A stretch of 64,000 bases of DNA from Pontibacter mucosus (GCF_003054055.1 NZ_QBKI01000006.1:186001-250000), one strand, 5' to 3'. Counted from the first letter of the stretch, positions 25,816-35,081 are shown. A program made the numbers and translations. The notes: generated from the sequence alone by a model not told the origin.

Positions 25816-28800
25816 ATGAGAAAATTATACCTGTCAACTTTACTGTTGCTGTTAGTTTGCTGGTGCGGCACGGCCCTTGCCCAGCAAGTTAACGTAAGCG
25901 GCACGGTAACAGGCGCTGATAGCGGCATTCCACTGCCCGGTGTCAGTGTTATTGTAAAGGGTACCACCACCGGGGTCACCACCTCTGCGGACGGTTCCTT
26001 CCAAATTAATGTGCCCAACCAGGAGTCGGTGCTGCTTTTCCGTTTTCTGGGCTACGAGGTGCAGGAAGCAAGGGTAGGCAACCAGCGCGTATTTAACGTG
26101 CGCCTGAACCCTGACAACAAACAGCTGCAGGAAGTGGTGGTAACCGCTTTGGGCATTGCACGAGATGAGCGCTCGCTTGGCTACGCTACCCAAGAGGTGA
26201 AAGGCGATGACCTTACCCTTACCAAAGAGCAGAACGTGCTTGGCTCTCTTTCCGGTAAAGTGGCTGGTGTGCAGATGACTGGCTCTTCCGGTTCTAGTAT
26301 GGGGGGCACTCAGAAAATTCAGATCAGGGGTGTAAACTCTGTGACCGGAGGTGGACAACCTTTGATTGTAGTAGATGGAACACCAATCTCTAACGCAAAC
26401 TTCGCCGGCAGAAGCGGAGCTGACTATGGTAACTTAGCTCAGGATATCAACCCGGAAGATGTTGAATCTATTAACGTGCTTAAAGGCCCAGCTGCATCTG
26501 CCCTGTATGGTATTCGTGGCCAGTATGGGGTAGTTATGATTACCACTAAAAAGGGCCAAAAGGGCCCTAAAAAGGTTGATGTGCAATTGAACTCTGCTTT
26601 CTCTGTGGAAAGAGTTGGCAACTTCATGCCGATGCAGAACATCTATGGGGGAGGTGGAGGCAACAAACAGACCTGGAACACATTGGCAAATGGCGAAAAG
26701 TATGTTGATGGCACAGACGAAAGCTGGGGACCAAAAATGGACGGCACCATGGTTCGCCACATGCACAGCTTCTATCCTCAGGACCCAATGTATGGTCAAT
26801 TAGAGCCTTTTGTACCTCAGCCGGATAACATTAAAGACTTCTTTGAAACAGGATACAACCTGAACAATGGGGTAAGTATTTCCGGCGGTAACGAAAACTC
26901 CTCTTTCCGTTTAAGCTACAATAACACGCGCATTGAGGGTGTTGAGCCGAACACATGGCTGAAAAGAAATAATCTTGGCTTGAGTGCCTCACTAGATTTG
27001 AGTGACAAGATAACCGCTTCGGCTAACATCAACTATGCTAACAACGATGCGCAGCGTCCTTCACAAGGGTACTATGAAGGTTCCAGAAACTTTATGCAGT
27101 GGTTTCAGCGCAACCTGGACATGAAACGCCTGAAGAATTACAAGTATGATGACGGTACTTTCTACCACTGGAACATTGGCAGTCCAAACGCTCAAGGTGA
27201 GATCACAAACTGGCGACCATCTGACTGGAACAACCCATACTTTGAGGCTTACGAGAACCTGAATAACGACAGCCGTGATCGCTTCTTTGGCGACGTAGGT
27301 TTAACCTACCAGGTATTACCAGCTTTAAAAGTAAGTGGCTTCGTACGTTCTGATATGTTTACACAAAATATTGAAAGCAGAGTAGCAGCTGGCGGTAGAA
27401 GCCTAGATGCAGCCTACTCTGTAGCAAAATATCAGAATAGAGAAACTAACTACGAATTCTTGGCACAGTATACTAAAGACTGGAATGATTTCTCTCTAAA
27501 TGTAAATGTCGGCTCTAATCTCTTCGAAAGACATTACACCTTCCTGTCGCAGGGTACTGTGGGCGGTCTGACCAGCCCAGGTTTCTATAATATTGAAGGA
27601 TCCAGAGAAAGACCTAATAGCGGAAGAGAAGACTACCCTTCTTACCTATTGAGAAAGCAATTATACAGCGTTTACGGTATGGCAACAGTTGGGTACAAAG
27701 ACACGTACTTTGTTGATTTCTCTTTAAGAAGAGACCACTCCTCCACCCTGCCAGACCCTTATTACTATCCATCGGTATCTGCTTCGTTCGTGTTTAGTGA
27801 ATTGCTTAACTGGCAGCCATTATCCTTTGGTAAACTAAGAGCGAGCTATGCCATGGCAGGTAACGATGTAGATGTATATGCTACTTCTGTTAACTACGAA
27901 ACAGGCGGTTTATACGGTAATGAGGGCGGGACCGTTAACACCTCTTATGTTCCTGATATACTCAACAACCCACTCATCAAACCATCCTTTGCTACCTCAT
28001 ATGAAGTAGGCGCTGAGTTAAAGTTCTTTAACCGTCGTTTAGGAGCTGATGTAACATTCTATGAACAGCGTAACGAAGATGATGTAATCAGGCTGAATGT
28101 ATCCGGAGCAAGTGGCTACAGCTCCGCTTACGTAAATGCAGGTTTGATGGTAAACAAAGGCATTGAAATCGCTCTTACAGGAACACCAATTCAGACCCAA
28201 AACTTCTCCTGGGATGTAGCATTTAACGCTGCAAGAAACAGAGGCACTATAAAAAAACTTTACCCTGGTCTGGACTCCCGTGAGTTAGCATCAAACTATT
28301 ATAGTGGCGTGTATATGTACCTATACTCTAATGTTGGGGAACAATTCGGCAGCATCGTAGGACAGGCCTACCAGCGCGATCCTGAAACTGGCAAAATACT
28401 GCTCGGCAGCAACAATATGCCACTGTATACTACTGCGACACATAATTTTGGTAGCGTACTACCAGATGCCACCGGTGGACTCCAGAATACTTTCCGCATT
28501 GGCAAATTTGACCTAGGCGCTATGATTGATTATCAGCTGGGTGGTCAGTTTATCAGCTGGTCTCGCATGCTGGCAGTGAAGGCTGGTCTGGCTCCTGAAA
28601 CAGCCGCTATCAACGAAAATGGCAAAAATGTACGCGACCCACTAGCTGAAGGTGGTGGTGTAAAAGTTAGTGGTATCTACGGCCCAGGCGTAAAAATTGA
28701 CGGCGAAGACGTTTCTGGTAAAGAATTTACTGGATTTGTAGATGCCAGAATTTACTACAGAAATACACTGGGTACCAGAATTTACGAGGAATGGATATAT

Positions 28801-29052
28801 GATGCTTCTTATGTGAGATTAAGAGAGATTAGATTAGGTTATAGCCTGGATAAAGCCTCCTTGGGCAGCTTACCATTCCAGAAAGTTGGTATTGCATTTA
28901 TTGCCCGAAACCCATTGATGATTTGGCAAAAAGCACCTGAAGGCCTGAACCCTGCAGAACTTGCAACCGGCGCATCTTCCTTCGGTTGGTTAGAAACAGG
29001 CGGTCTGAATACGGTAAGATCGTACGGGGTAAACCTGAACATTTCATTCTAA
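25816..29052 (+). CDS. SusC/RagA-family TonB-linked outer membrane receptor (pair 1)
   Basis: 1078 residues: signal peptide 1-22, a CarboxypepD-regulatory-like domain (about 24-105, VNVSGTVTGADSGIPLPGVS), the TonB box-like LQEVVVTALGI, a plug domain with IQIRGVNSVTGGGQPLIVVD and VLKGPAASALYGIRGQYGVV, then a 22-strand barrel ending in Phe (NISF). It imports a large ligand together with the SusD lipoprotein encoded 12 bp downstream. The substrate is not clear: no glycosidase or regulator is directly attached, though murein-processing genes lie upstream. There is no AAGTATA copy in over 3.2 kb, unlike the genes around it, and base usage is more AT-rich, which may mean separate ancestry or different selection. 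Confidence 0.95.
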   Translation: MRKLYLSTLLLLLVCWCGTALAQQVNVSGTVTGADSGIPLPGVSVIVKGTTTGVTTSADGSFQINVPNQESVLLFRFLGYEVQEARVGNQRVFNVRLNPDNKQLQEVVVTALGIARDERSLGYATQEVKGDDLTLTKEQNVLGSLSGKVAGVQMTGSSGSSMGGTQKIQIRGVNSVTGGGQPLIVVDGTPISNANFAGRSGADYGNLAQDINPEDVESINVLKGPAASALYGIRGQYGVVMITTKKGQKGPKKVDVQLNSAFSVERVGNFMPMQNIYGGGGGNKQTWNTLANGEKYVDGTDESWGPKMDGTMVRHMHSFYPQDPMYGQLEPFVPQPDNIKDFFETGYNLNNGVSISGGNENSSFRLSYNNTRIEGVEPNTWLKRNNLGLSASLDLSDKITASANINYANNDAQRPSQGYYEGSRNFMQWFQRNLDMKRLKNYKYDDGTFYHWNIGSPNAQGEITNWRPSDWNNPYFEAYENLNNDSRDRFFGDVGLTYQVLPALKVSGFVRSDMFTQNIESRVAAGGRSLDAAYSVAKYQNRETNYEFLAQYTKDWNDFSLNVNVGSNLFERHYTFLSQGTVGGLTSPGFYNIEGSRERPNSGREDYPSYLLRKQLYSVYGMATVGYKDTYFVDFSLRRDHSSTLPDPYYYPSVSASFVFSELLNWQPLSFGKLRASYAMAGNDVDVYATSVNYETGGLYGNEGGTVNTSYVPDILNNPLIKPSFATSYEVGAELKFFNRRLGADVTFYEQRNEDDVIRLNVSGASGYSSAYVNAGLMVNKGIEIALTGTPIQTQNFSWDVAFNAARNRGTIKKLYPGLDSRELASNYYSGVYMYLYSNVGEQFGSIVGQAYQRDPETGKILLGSNNMPLYTTATHNFGSVLPDATGGLQNTFRIGKFDLGAMIDYQLGGQFISWSRMLAVKAGLAPETAAINENGKNVRDPLAEGGGVKVSGIYGPGVKIDGEDVSGKEFTGFVDARIYYRNTLGTRIYEEWIYDASYVRLREIRLGYSLDKASLGSLPFQKVGIAFIARNPLMIWQKAPEGLNPAELATGASSFGWLETGGLNTVRSYGVNLNISF

Positions 29053-29064
29053 ATTGACAAACTC

Positions 29065-30456
29065 ATGAAGAAACTATATATTTTTCTATTAGCCTGTCTG
29101 TCTCTCACAAGTTGTGAGATAGACGAGGACATTAACGTGAACCCGAACAAGCCAAGTAAGGCATCTGGCGGGCAGCTATTGGCGAACTCGATGCTCAGCC
29201 TGCCCGGCTTAAGTTCTTCTACACAGGCTCAGTTTATGGCCCAGTACCTGTCGGAATTACAATATGTTGGGGCTTCTCTTTACCCAGAAGGGGCTACTAA
29301 CTTTTATGGGTGGTACACCGGTCCTCTCATGAACCTTGAAACTGTTATTAACTCAGAAGAGCTAGATGGCAAAGAAGGTCCGATAGCCAATCAGAAAGCT
29401 GTGGCTAAAATTCTGAAAGCTTATTATTTCTGGAATATCACCGATCGCTGGGGCGACGTGCCATACTCTCAGGCCTTGAAAGGCAATGAGAACTTTGCAC
29501 CAGCCTACGATACCCAGGAATCCATCTATAACAACTTATTTATACTTCTGGATGAGGCAAATGAGCAGATTGTATCCGGTGCTATAAGCAATGATATTGT
29601 TTATGGGGGTGACGTAGAGAAATGGAGAAAGCTTGGGAACACTGTAAGGCTACTAATGGCACTCCGAATTTCAGAAGTAAACCCAGCCAAAGGCAAAGAG
29701 GAGTTCAACAAGGCTTTGGCAGCTGGAATCATGACCTCCAATGCTGACAATTTTGTTTTCAAGCACCTGCCTGTTCAGGTCAATGAAAATTTCTGGTACT
29801 CACAAATTGGCCGTCAAAATCGTTTAACATGGTGGTCTCTGAGCGAAAACCTCGTGAACACACTAAAAGCTAATGCTGATCCCCGCCTTCCTGTTTTTGC
29901 CAATACAAACGACACACAGGAATACGCAGGTTTAAGATTTGGTTCTCCTAACGGAGGCGACCCTATCAAATACTCTACCTTGGGAGGTCAGCTCTGGAAG
30001 CAAGATGCACCTGTTTATCTGCTTACGTACGCACAGGCGTTGTTTGCAAAGGCAGAGGCTGCCAAGCGTGGCTGGATTGAAGGTGGTGATGCAGAAGCAG
30101 AAGCCAACTATAACGAAGCTATTAAACAATCTATCGCACAATGGACCGGAAGCACTACAGAAGCAGCAGATTACCTTGCAAATGCTGAAGTAGCTTATAA
30201 GCCTGACACTGCACTAGAGCAAATTGCTACACAGCGTTACATCCACTTGTTCATGCATGGCTACGAAGCATGGGCAGAGTGGCGCAGAACCGGGTACCCT
30301 AACAATTTAGTTTCTCCGGAAGGGAAAGCCGTTCCAACCAGATTAATGTATACAGCTACGGAAGCTGCCAACAACACAGCTAACTATAACGAAGCGTTAA
30401 AAAGGCAGTTCGGCGGTACCGATGGCCTCTACGGCAAAGTATGGTGGGATAAATAG
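29065..30456 (+). CDS. SusD/RagB-family nutrient-binding lipoprotein (pair 1, SusD-like_2 type)
   Basis: 463 residues. Lipobox SLTSC gives lipid Cys17. The N-terminal INVNPNKPSKASGGQLLANS and the TPR-like helices AVAKILKAYYFWNITDRWGDVPYSQAL (about 113-139) belong to the SusD-like_2 group. C-terminal block HLFMHGYEAWAEWRRTGYP and RQFGGTDGLYGKVWWDK. It caps the SusC barrel and binds the ligand at the cell surface. A broken copy of its last 70 codons lies at 33193-33395. Immediately after the stop comes a 62-bp perfect palindrome. Confidence 0.95.
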   Translation: MKKLYIFLLACLSLTSCEIDEDINVNPNKPSKASGGQLLANSMLSLPGLSSSTQAQFMAQYLSELQYVGASLYPEGATNFYGWYTGPLMNLETVINSEELDGKEGPIANQKAVAKILKAYYFWNITDRWGDVPYSQALKGNENFAPAYDTQESIYNNLFILLDEANEQIVSGAISNDIVYGGDVEKWRKLGNTVRLLMALRISEVNPAKGKEEFNKALAAGIMTSNADNFVFKHLPVQVNENFWYSQIGRQNRLTWWSLSENLVNTLKANADPRLPVFANTNDTQEYAGLRFGSPNGGDPIKYSTLGGQLWKQDAPVYLLTYAQALFAKAEAAKRGWIEGGDAEAEANYNEAIKQSIAQWTGSTTEAADYLANAEVAYKPDTALEQIATQRYIHLFMHGYEAWAEWRRTGYPNNLVSPEGKAVPTRLMYTATEAANNTANYNEALKRQFGGTDGLYGKVWWDK

Positions 30457-30460
30457 CCCC

Positions 30461-30522
30461 TAGATCAAGTATAAATGGAAAAGCCCCCGATATCGGGGGC
30501 TTTTCCATTTATACTTGATCTA
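30461..30522. terminator. 62-bp perfect palindrome acting as terminator after susD
   Basis: Two 31-nt arms (30461-30491 and 30492-30522) are exact reverse complements with no loop. The core is AAAAGCCCCCGA/TCGGGGGCTTTT. Each outer arm carries the window's 7-mer: AAGTATAA on the left and TTATACTT on the right. As RNA it would form a very stable hairpin, 4 bp after the susD stop. Confidence 0.9.
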
Positions 30523-30527
30523 AGCAA

Positions 30528-31170
30528 TTAATCATGAATTCTGGCTGGTTTAAAGCTGCTTGTTTGGTCCAGTAAGGTGTAGGTAGCGAGGCGCGAGAAG
30601 ATCTGGGCCAGGGATCTAAGCGGGTTGCCGTGTCGGGTGTGGTCGATATCGCAGACGGTCATTAAGAATGTAGTTGACCGCCTTGATGCTGCCTCACTTG
30701 AACAGGCTTAGCTTGTAGGGTAAGGAGCAAGTTTTTCATGTTGCGCCGCACCTTAGTGACCAAGTGCAGGACTTCTCCCAGCAACTCCTCGAAAAGTGAG
30801 GTAAGTTAGCCCTTGTCGCCGTAGCGCTAGCCCTTTAGGCCGGAGAGCAGGAAGCTGAGCACCTTCGGGATATTGTCAGCCACAGGCTGGTGTAACCAAG
30901 AACCGTACCTGCAATCTGTATTTACTGATCACCAGGTGCAGCTTGAGGCCAAAGAACCAGCCTTGGCTGGCCACCTCCTCAAAGACTTTGTGGGAGTGGA
31001 TGCGGCAGGAGCCTCACCGGCGGCTTCTTGGAGTTGATGTAGAAGAGACCGCTTCTTTCTGAGCGGCCTGCCAGGTAGTAGGTCAGCAGCAAGTGCACAT
31101 ACGGGACAGCTCGGGAGAAGTATCTTTTCAATTCGCCCAGCACCAGGCGCTCATAATAATACTGAAAGCA
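30528..31170 (-). pseudogene. Decayed, 5'-truncated IS982-family transposase
   Basis: On the minus strand several frames together give the second half of an IS982-type transposase: YLAGRSERSGLFYINSKK, then after a frameshift RIHSHKVFEEVASQGWFF leading into GLKLHLVIS, then GDKG-stop-LTSLFEELLGE, LVTKVRRNMKN, and DIDHTRHGNPLRSLAQI to a stop at 30528. At least two frameshifts and internal stops are present. Of the DDE residues, the first Asp is Asn (FYINS where the family has FIDS) and the Glu is Lys (SIKAVN where it has IETVN); the GDKG Asp is kept. About the first 100 residues are missing. I see no clear terminal inverted repeats. It abuts the susD palindrome. Confidence 0.82.
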
Positions 31171-31606
31171 CACAACACTTGTTTATATTATGCTTCAACT
31201 TAGAACAATCAAAAATAACACCCTATTTAAACTCATCTCTCTAAATCACAATTTATTTAACACCATCTAAGAAGTTTTTGAACAGTACTGACTAATCTAA
31301 AGCGTACTTGCTCATAAGGTTACAACATAATCTTATTCGTATAATATTTTATTATTTTTATAAAATCACTTAAAACAGTTAGTCAACTGTTATTAAATAC
31401 TCATAAATACATCATTCACCCTTCTTTACAACAAAGATATCTGAAAAAAACACTCGTCAGCATTTATTTAGACATACACTTAAACAATTAAAATAATTAT
31501 TTAAATATTTATAGTTACAATTAACACCAATCATTGCTATGATATTGATATGTATATACTTATAATTGAATTATAAGTATTTTCCACATCTAAAAATATT
31601 TAAATA
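31171..31606. other. AT-rich intergenic stretch
   Basis: About 430 bp, strikingly AT-rich (mostly runs of A/T with few G or C), leading to the orphan lipoprotein gene. No gene, repeat or clear promoter pair; its composition matches the gene that follows and not the rest of the window. Confidence 0.6.
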
Positions 31607-33130
31607 ATGAAAACATTGTACAAGATTTTGCCTGTCTTCTTTTTCTTATTTCTAATAAGCTGTAGTAAAGAAGACCATCAAGTTGAGCCTGTAAAGAGTT
31701 TAACTTCTCTCAACAAAAGTTCAAATGCAATTGCTACTTATCCATTGAATTGGGAAAACATCGACTTAATGCCTACTCCTCCTGGTACACCTTTGATTTT
31801 GGTGCCTTGGGCTTCAGGCGCATCAAGGCAATTTACCTCTGAGATAGCTAATGATTACAAATCGTCTGATGGATGGATGTTAGTTTACAATACTTTTAAT
31901 ACGCAACATACGCATGACAACTTGTATTTTATTCTATATAACAAATACAGAGGCCTCATACGCATGTATTATTATGTTCCAAGTAGTGCAAATTATATAT
32001 CGTCAGCAAACATAATTCAAAAGTTGGCAATTGAGGGTCCATATGCCCAGAGCTCACCTATGTTGAATTTCTCAGCCCAAGAATTTGTTGATGTAAACAC
32101 AAATTCGCGATTTGCCTCTTCTATAGAACAATGGCAGGTGGCACGTTCAACTTGGTATGTATTACAACATGAATTGGCATATGATGAGAATATGAGTACT
32201 CAGAGTTACTCTTCTTTTAATTTCTTTTGGCCCATAAGATCTGGACAACTTACAAACATAAGTCTAAATGGAACTGTAACAGGATCGTTGACAGGAACAG
32301 TAAGTACCCCTGGTATAGATTTTACCTTATCACCTAACTTCAGCATAGACAAAAGCAGAAACAAAAGCACGATAACTGTTAATGGGTCAAGTGATGCCGA
32401 CAAACTGAAACCAACTTTTGGCAGTCAAATCATGGATGCATTGAAAAGTGCTATTATCAGCGGTGTAAAAAGTGGAGGTAGTGGAGTTGTTAGCAACTTT
32501 ATTAGTGGGATATTCAAAAAGAACACAACAACAACCCCTGAAGAGAACGTAAATCTCAAAATAAAAGCAGATGTAAGTCTTACTGGTCAGTTAACTTCTG
32601 ACTTTTTAATTACGTCTCCAGCCTTCTCAATTCCTGGATATAATCAGACATTTACAACAGGATTTGTCCCTGCATATAATAAACCTTTAGGAGTATTTTA
32701 TTTATCATCCCGTCCTCTTGTTAGGATTAAACTTGACCATTTAGAAAACCCCGAAGGAGGAAGATTGTTAAGCGACTATAAGTTTCAACTGGATAACAGC
32801 TCATATAACATTATTTATAATCCTGAGGTGTTAAACATTGCAAGCATAACTAATGTTAATCATGAGGTTCTGATAGATGATCATTGGAGTATCGATCCTA
32901 TTGAACATGGTTTGTATGAATCAGTAGATGGAAGTATATATCAAAGAATACAAACTTTTAATGGCAACTTTTTAAAGGTTGGCCGTATTACAAGTTTTGA
33001 TCAAATTGACGTTGGTTACGGTCGGGAGGTAAAGGTATATGTAAGGGTCACATTTGATGTTGTCCCTAATGATGGAAGCCCTACAGTGAGAATAATTAAG
33101 ACCTTTGTGGCTGATACTATAGAGATCTAA
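31607..33130 (+). CDS. Large low-GC lipoprotein of unknown function
   Basis: I do not recognise this family. 507 residues with a type II signal: LFLISC gives lipid Cys19, followed by SKEDH. An N-terminal domain (about 45-200) is rich in Trp and Tyr (WASGASRQF, MLVYNTF, LYNKYRGLIRMYYYVP). A Gly/Ser-rich linker with KSAIISGVKSGGSGVVSNFI near 280-300 follows, then a beta-rich C-terminal half with Asn/Thr-rich strands. It is probably a surface lipoprotein. Codon and base use are much more AT-rich than nearly all other genes here, it sits between a dead transposase and a broken susD, and it has an AT-rich lead of 430 bp: all signs of lateral gain. Only one AAGTATA copy occurs in it. Confidence 0.75.
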   Translation: MKTLYKILPVFFFLFLISCSKEDHQVEPVKSLTSLNKSSNAIATYPLNWENIDLMPTPPGTPLILVPWASGASRQFTSEIANDYKSSDGWMLVYNTFNTQHTHDNLYFILYNKYRGLIRMYYYVPSSANYISSANIIQKLAIEGPYAQSSPMLNFSAQEFVDVNTNSRFASSIEQWQVARSTWYVLQHELAYDENMSTQSYSSFNFFWPIRSGQLTNISLNGTVTGSLTGTVSTPGIDFTLSPNFSIDKSRNKSTITVNGSSDADKLKPTFGSQIMDALKSAIISGVKSGGSGVVSNFISGIFKKNTTTTPEENVNLKIKADVSLTGQLTSDFLITSPAFSIPGYNQTFTTGFVPAYNKPLGVFYLSSRPLVRIKLDHLENPEGGRLLSDYKFQLDNSSYNIIYNPEVLNIASITNVNHEVLIDDHWSIDPIEHGLYESVDGSIYQRIQTFNGNFLKVGRITSFDQIDVGYGREVKVYVRVTFDVVPNDGSPTVRIIKTFVADTIEI

Positions 33131-33192
33131 CCTTAAAGCACTTAGTATCCAGCCACAGGAGTAGGCAGCCATTTATTTAATATCAATTGTCT

Positions 33193-33395
33193 ATGCAGGG
33201 TTTCGGAGACAGAGCTGATGATGGAAGAAAAATTTACCGCGGCAATTTAATATCTCCATGTGGGGCTGCTATTCCAGCATACAAATGTACCCGGACCTGG
33301 AAGCCCAGAACAACACTGTTCACTTTAACGAGGCTGTACAGCGCCAGTTTGGCGGCACCGATGGCCTCTACGGCAAAGTATGGTGGGATAAATAA
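33193..33395 (+). pseudogene. Broken 3' end of a second susD gene
   Basis: MQGFGDRADDGRKIYRGN then LISPCGAAIPAY aligns with MHGYEAWAEWRRTGYPNN, LVSPEGKAVPTR of the intact SusD at 29065-30456. After a 1-base deletion near 33279-33281 the frame moves on to MYPDLEAQNNTVHFNEAVQ and RQFGGTDGLYGKVWWDK-stop. The last 17 residues are identical to the intact copy. Everything upstream is gone. The remnant shows that a second, related SusCD pair or a tandem copy once lay here. Confidence 0.88.
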
Positions 33396-33412
33396 GTCCA
33401 ACTTCCCCTGGT

Positions 33413-33444
33413 AAAAAAGGCTCTCCTGACGGAGAGCCTTTTTT
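33413..33444 (+). terminator. Terminator after the susD remnant
   Basis: Stem AAAAAAGGCTCTCC (33413-33426) with GGAGAGCCTTTTTT (33431-33444), 4-nt loop. A fully kept terminator behind a dead gene. Confidence 0.9.
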
Positions 33445-33711
33445 ATTGCCTGCAGCAGCAATCATACTTCGCGATAGCAGAGTGTATTACCTCAGCCCGC
33501 TAACACCCTTCATATTTCCACGTTTTTGAAAGTATGAAAGTATAACACAGGCTGATTCAGAGGGTGTTAAAAGTATAAGTATGGACAACAAGCTGAAAAC
33601 AGAAGCATACTTGCGCACTTTATACTTTGTAAGAGGCTTTAGCCAAAGTATCAAATCTAACTATGTTAAAACATACTTTATATTTTTCCCGTTACTTATT
33701 TACTTTAGTAA

Positions 33712-33758
33712 AAAACTTTATAAAAGTTTTGGTCTTTCGTAAACTTTAAATACTTTTG
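33712..33758 (+). promoter_or_regulatory. Promoter of the ROK regulator gene with an overlapping inverted repeat
   Basis: The -33 box TTTG (33728-33731) and the -7 box TACTTTTG (33751-33758) are exactly 19 bp apart, a full match to the Bacteroidota pattern; the start would be near 33764. An inverted repeat AAAACTTT-ATA-AAAGTTTT (33712-33730) covers the -33 box, and a related half, TAAACTTTAAA, lies at about 33740-33750. This is where a repressor, possibly the ROK protein itself, could bind. Confidence 0.7.
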
Positions 33759-33780
33759 TAACGATAGGTTTTACCGCGCT

Positions 33781-35037
33781 ATGTGTATGAGCACCTTAAC
33801 ATCGCATACAGAGTATCTGGATAGTCTTAATAATGTTGAGAAGAAGAAATTCTCTCAAAAAATCAAGATAATCAGACACTTATATGTTAAGGGAGCCCGC
33901 ACAAATGCCGACATTTGCTCTCGCTTCAACATCAGCTCTCCTACCTCCATGGGTTTATTAGGTGAACTCATGGCAGAGGGACTGGTGGAGAAGCAAGGGC
34001 TTGGCAAATCAGTGGGCGGCCGCAAACCTGACCTCTACGGACTCCGCAACAACTCCCTTTTTGTCCTCAGCATCGACATGAACCGCTTCAGCACACGCAT
34101 GGCGATCATGGACAACAACAATAACCAGATTACCCCCATCCGCACCTACAGCTATACCTTGCCCGAGGACTTAACTGGCCTGGATACGTTCTGCGGCTGG
34201 GTGCAGGATTTAATCGAGACATCCGGCATTGACAAAGAGAAGCTGGTGGGCATTGGTGTAAGTATGCCTGGCCTGGTAGCCAGCAAGGAAGGCGATAGCC
34301 GGACCTACCTCCGCACCGACGTACTGGACGAATCGCTGCAGGAGGTGTTGAGCCGCAAGCTGGGCAAGCCGGTGTTTATACAGAATGACGTAAAAAGCGC
34401 CGCCCTGGCAGAGCTCCGTTTCGGGCAGGCCAAAGGCAGGCAGGATGTGTTGGTCATCTCCATCGATTGGGGGGTGGGTACCGGTGTGATTATGGACGGG
34501 AATTTGCGTGGCGGGGCTGCTGGCTTTGCCGGCGAGTTCGGGCACATCCCGCTCGTGGAGGACGGCACACTTTGCCACTGCGGCAAACGCGGCTGCCTCG
34601 AAACCCTGGCCTCCGGTATCGCCATGGTACGTGCCGCCCGCGAAGGTATAAAATCCGGTCAGAAGTCGTTGCTGAGCAAGCTCTCTGCCGAGGAACTGGA
34701 GCAACTGGAACCAAAACAAATCATACAGGCGGCCCAACAGGGCGATCAGTTTGCCATTAACCTGCTCTCTGAAACGGGCGTTAACCTGGGCAAAGGCATC
34801 GCCATACTGATACAGCTGTTCAACCCTGAGCTGGTTATACTTGGTGGCAACATGGCCGAAGCCGGTCAGCTGATCACCACGCCCATCCAGCAATCGATAA
34901 ACACGTATTGCATGGCGCAGCTACGGGAGTCAACGAATATCGCACTGTCGGCATTAGGGCCACAGGCAAATATGATGGGTGCCACCGCTACGGTGCTGGA
35001 AAACATACTGGAGAAACAGCTGGAACAGGCCCGCTAA
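33781..35037 (+). CDS. ROK-family transcriptional regulator (NagC-like)
   Basis: 418 residues. N-terminal winged helix at about 22-75 (IIRHLYVKGARTNADICSRF, SSPTSMGLLGELMAEGLV, GRKPDLYGL), then an actin-like ROK fold with SIDWGVGTGVIMDGNLRGGA and the zinc motif CHCGKRGCLE at about 262-271. Such proteins repress amino-sugar genes and are released by GlcNAc-6-P or related sugars. It lies 44 bp before the glucosamine-6-phosphate deaminase gene with no terminator in between, so it likely controls its own operon. Start could be ATG 33781 or ATG 33787; the promoter about 20 bp before fits either. Confidence 0.92.
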   Translation: MCMSTLTSHTEYLDSLNNVEKKKFSQKIKIIRHLYVKGARTNADICSRFNISSPTSMGLLGELMAEGLVEKQGLGKSVGGRKPDLYGLRNNSLFVLSIDMNRFSTRMAIMDNNNNQITPIRTYSYTLPEDLTGLDTFCGWVQDLIETSGIDKEKLVGIGVSMPGLVASKEGDSRTYLRTDVLDESLQEVLSRKLGKPVFIQNDVKSAALAELRFGQAKGRQDVLVISIDWGVGTGVIMDGNLRGGAAGFAGEFGHIPLVEDGTLCHCGKRGCLETLASGIAMVRAAREGIKSGQKSLLSKLSAEELEQLEPKQIIQAAQQGDQFAINLLSETGVNLGKGIAILIQLFNPELVILGGNMAEAGQLITTPIQQSINTYCMAQLRESTNIALSALGPQANMMGATATVLENILEKQLEQAR

Positions 35038-35081
35038 ATGAATTAAACCGAGGTAAAACAAAGTAAAAGTATACACGCACT

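Noticed and set aside
33187-33414. 75-codon plus-strand open frame as a gene
   Set aside because: Its first 30 codons are a susD remnant and the rest is that remnant read out of frame; it is a pseudogene and not a real small gene.
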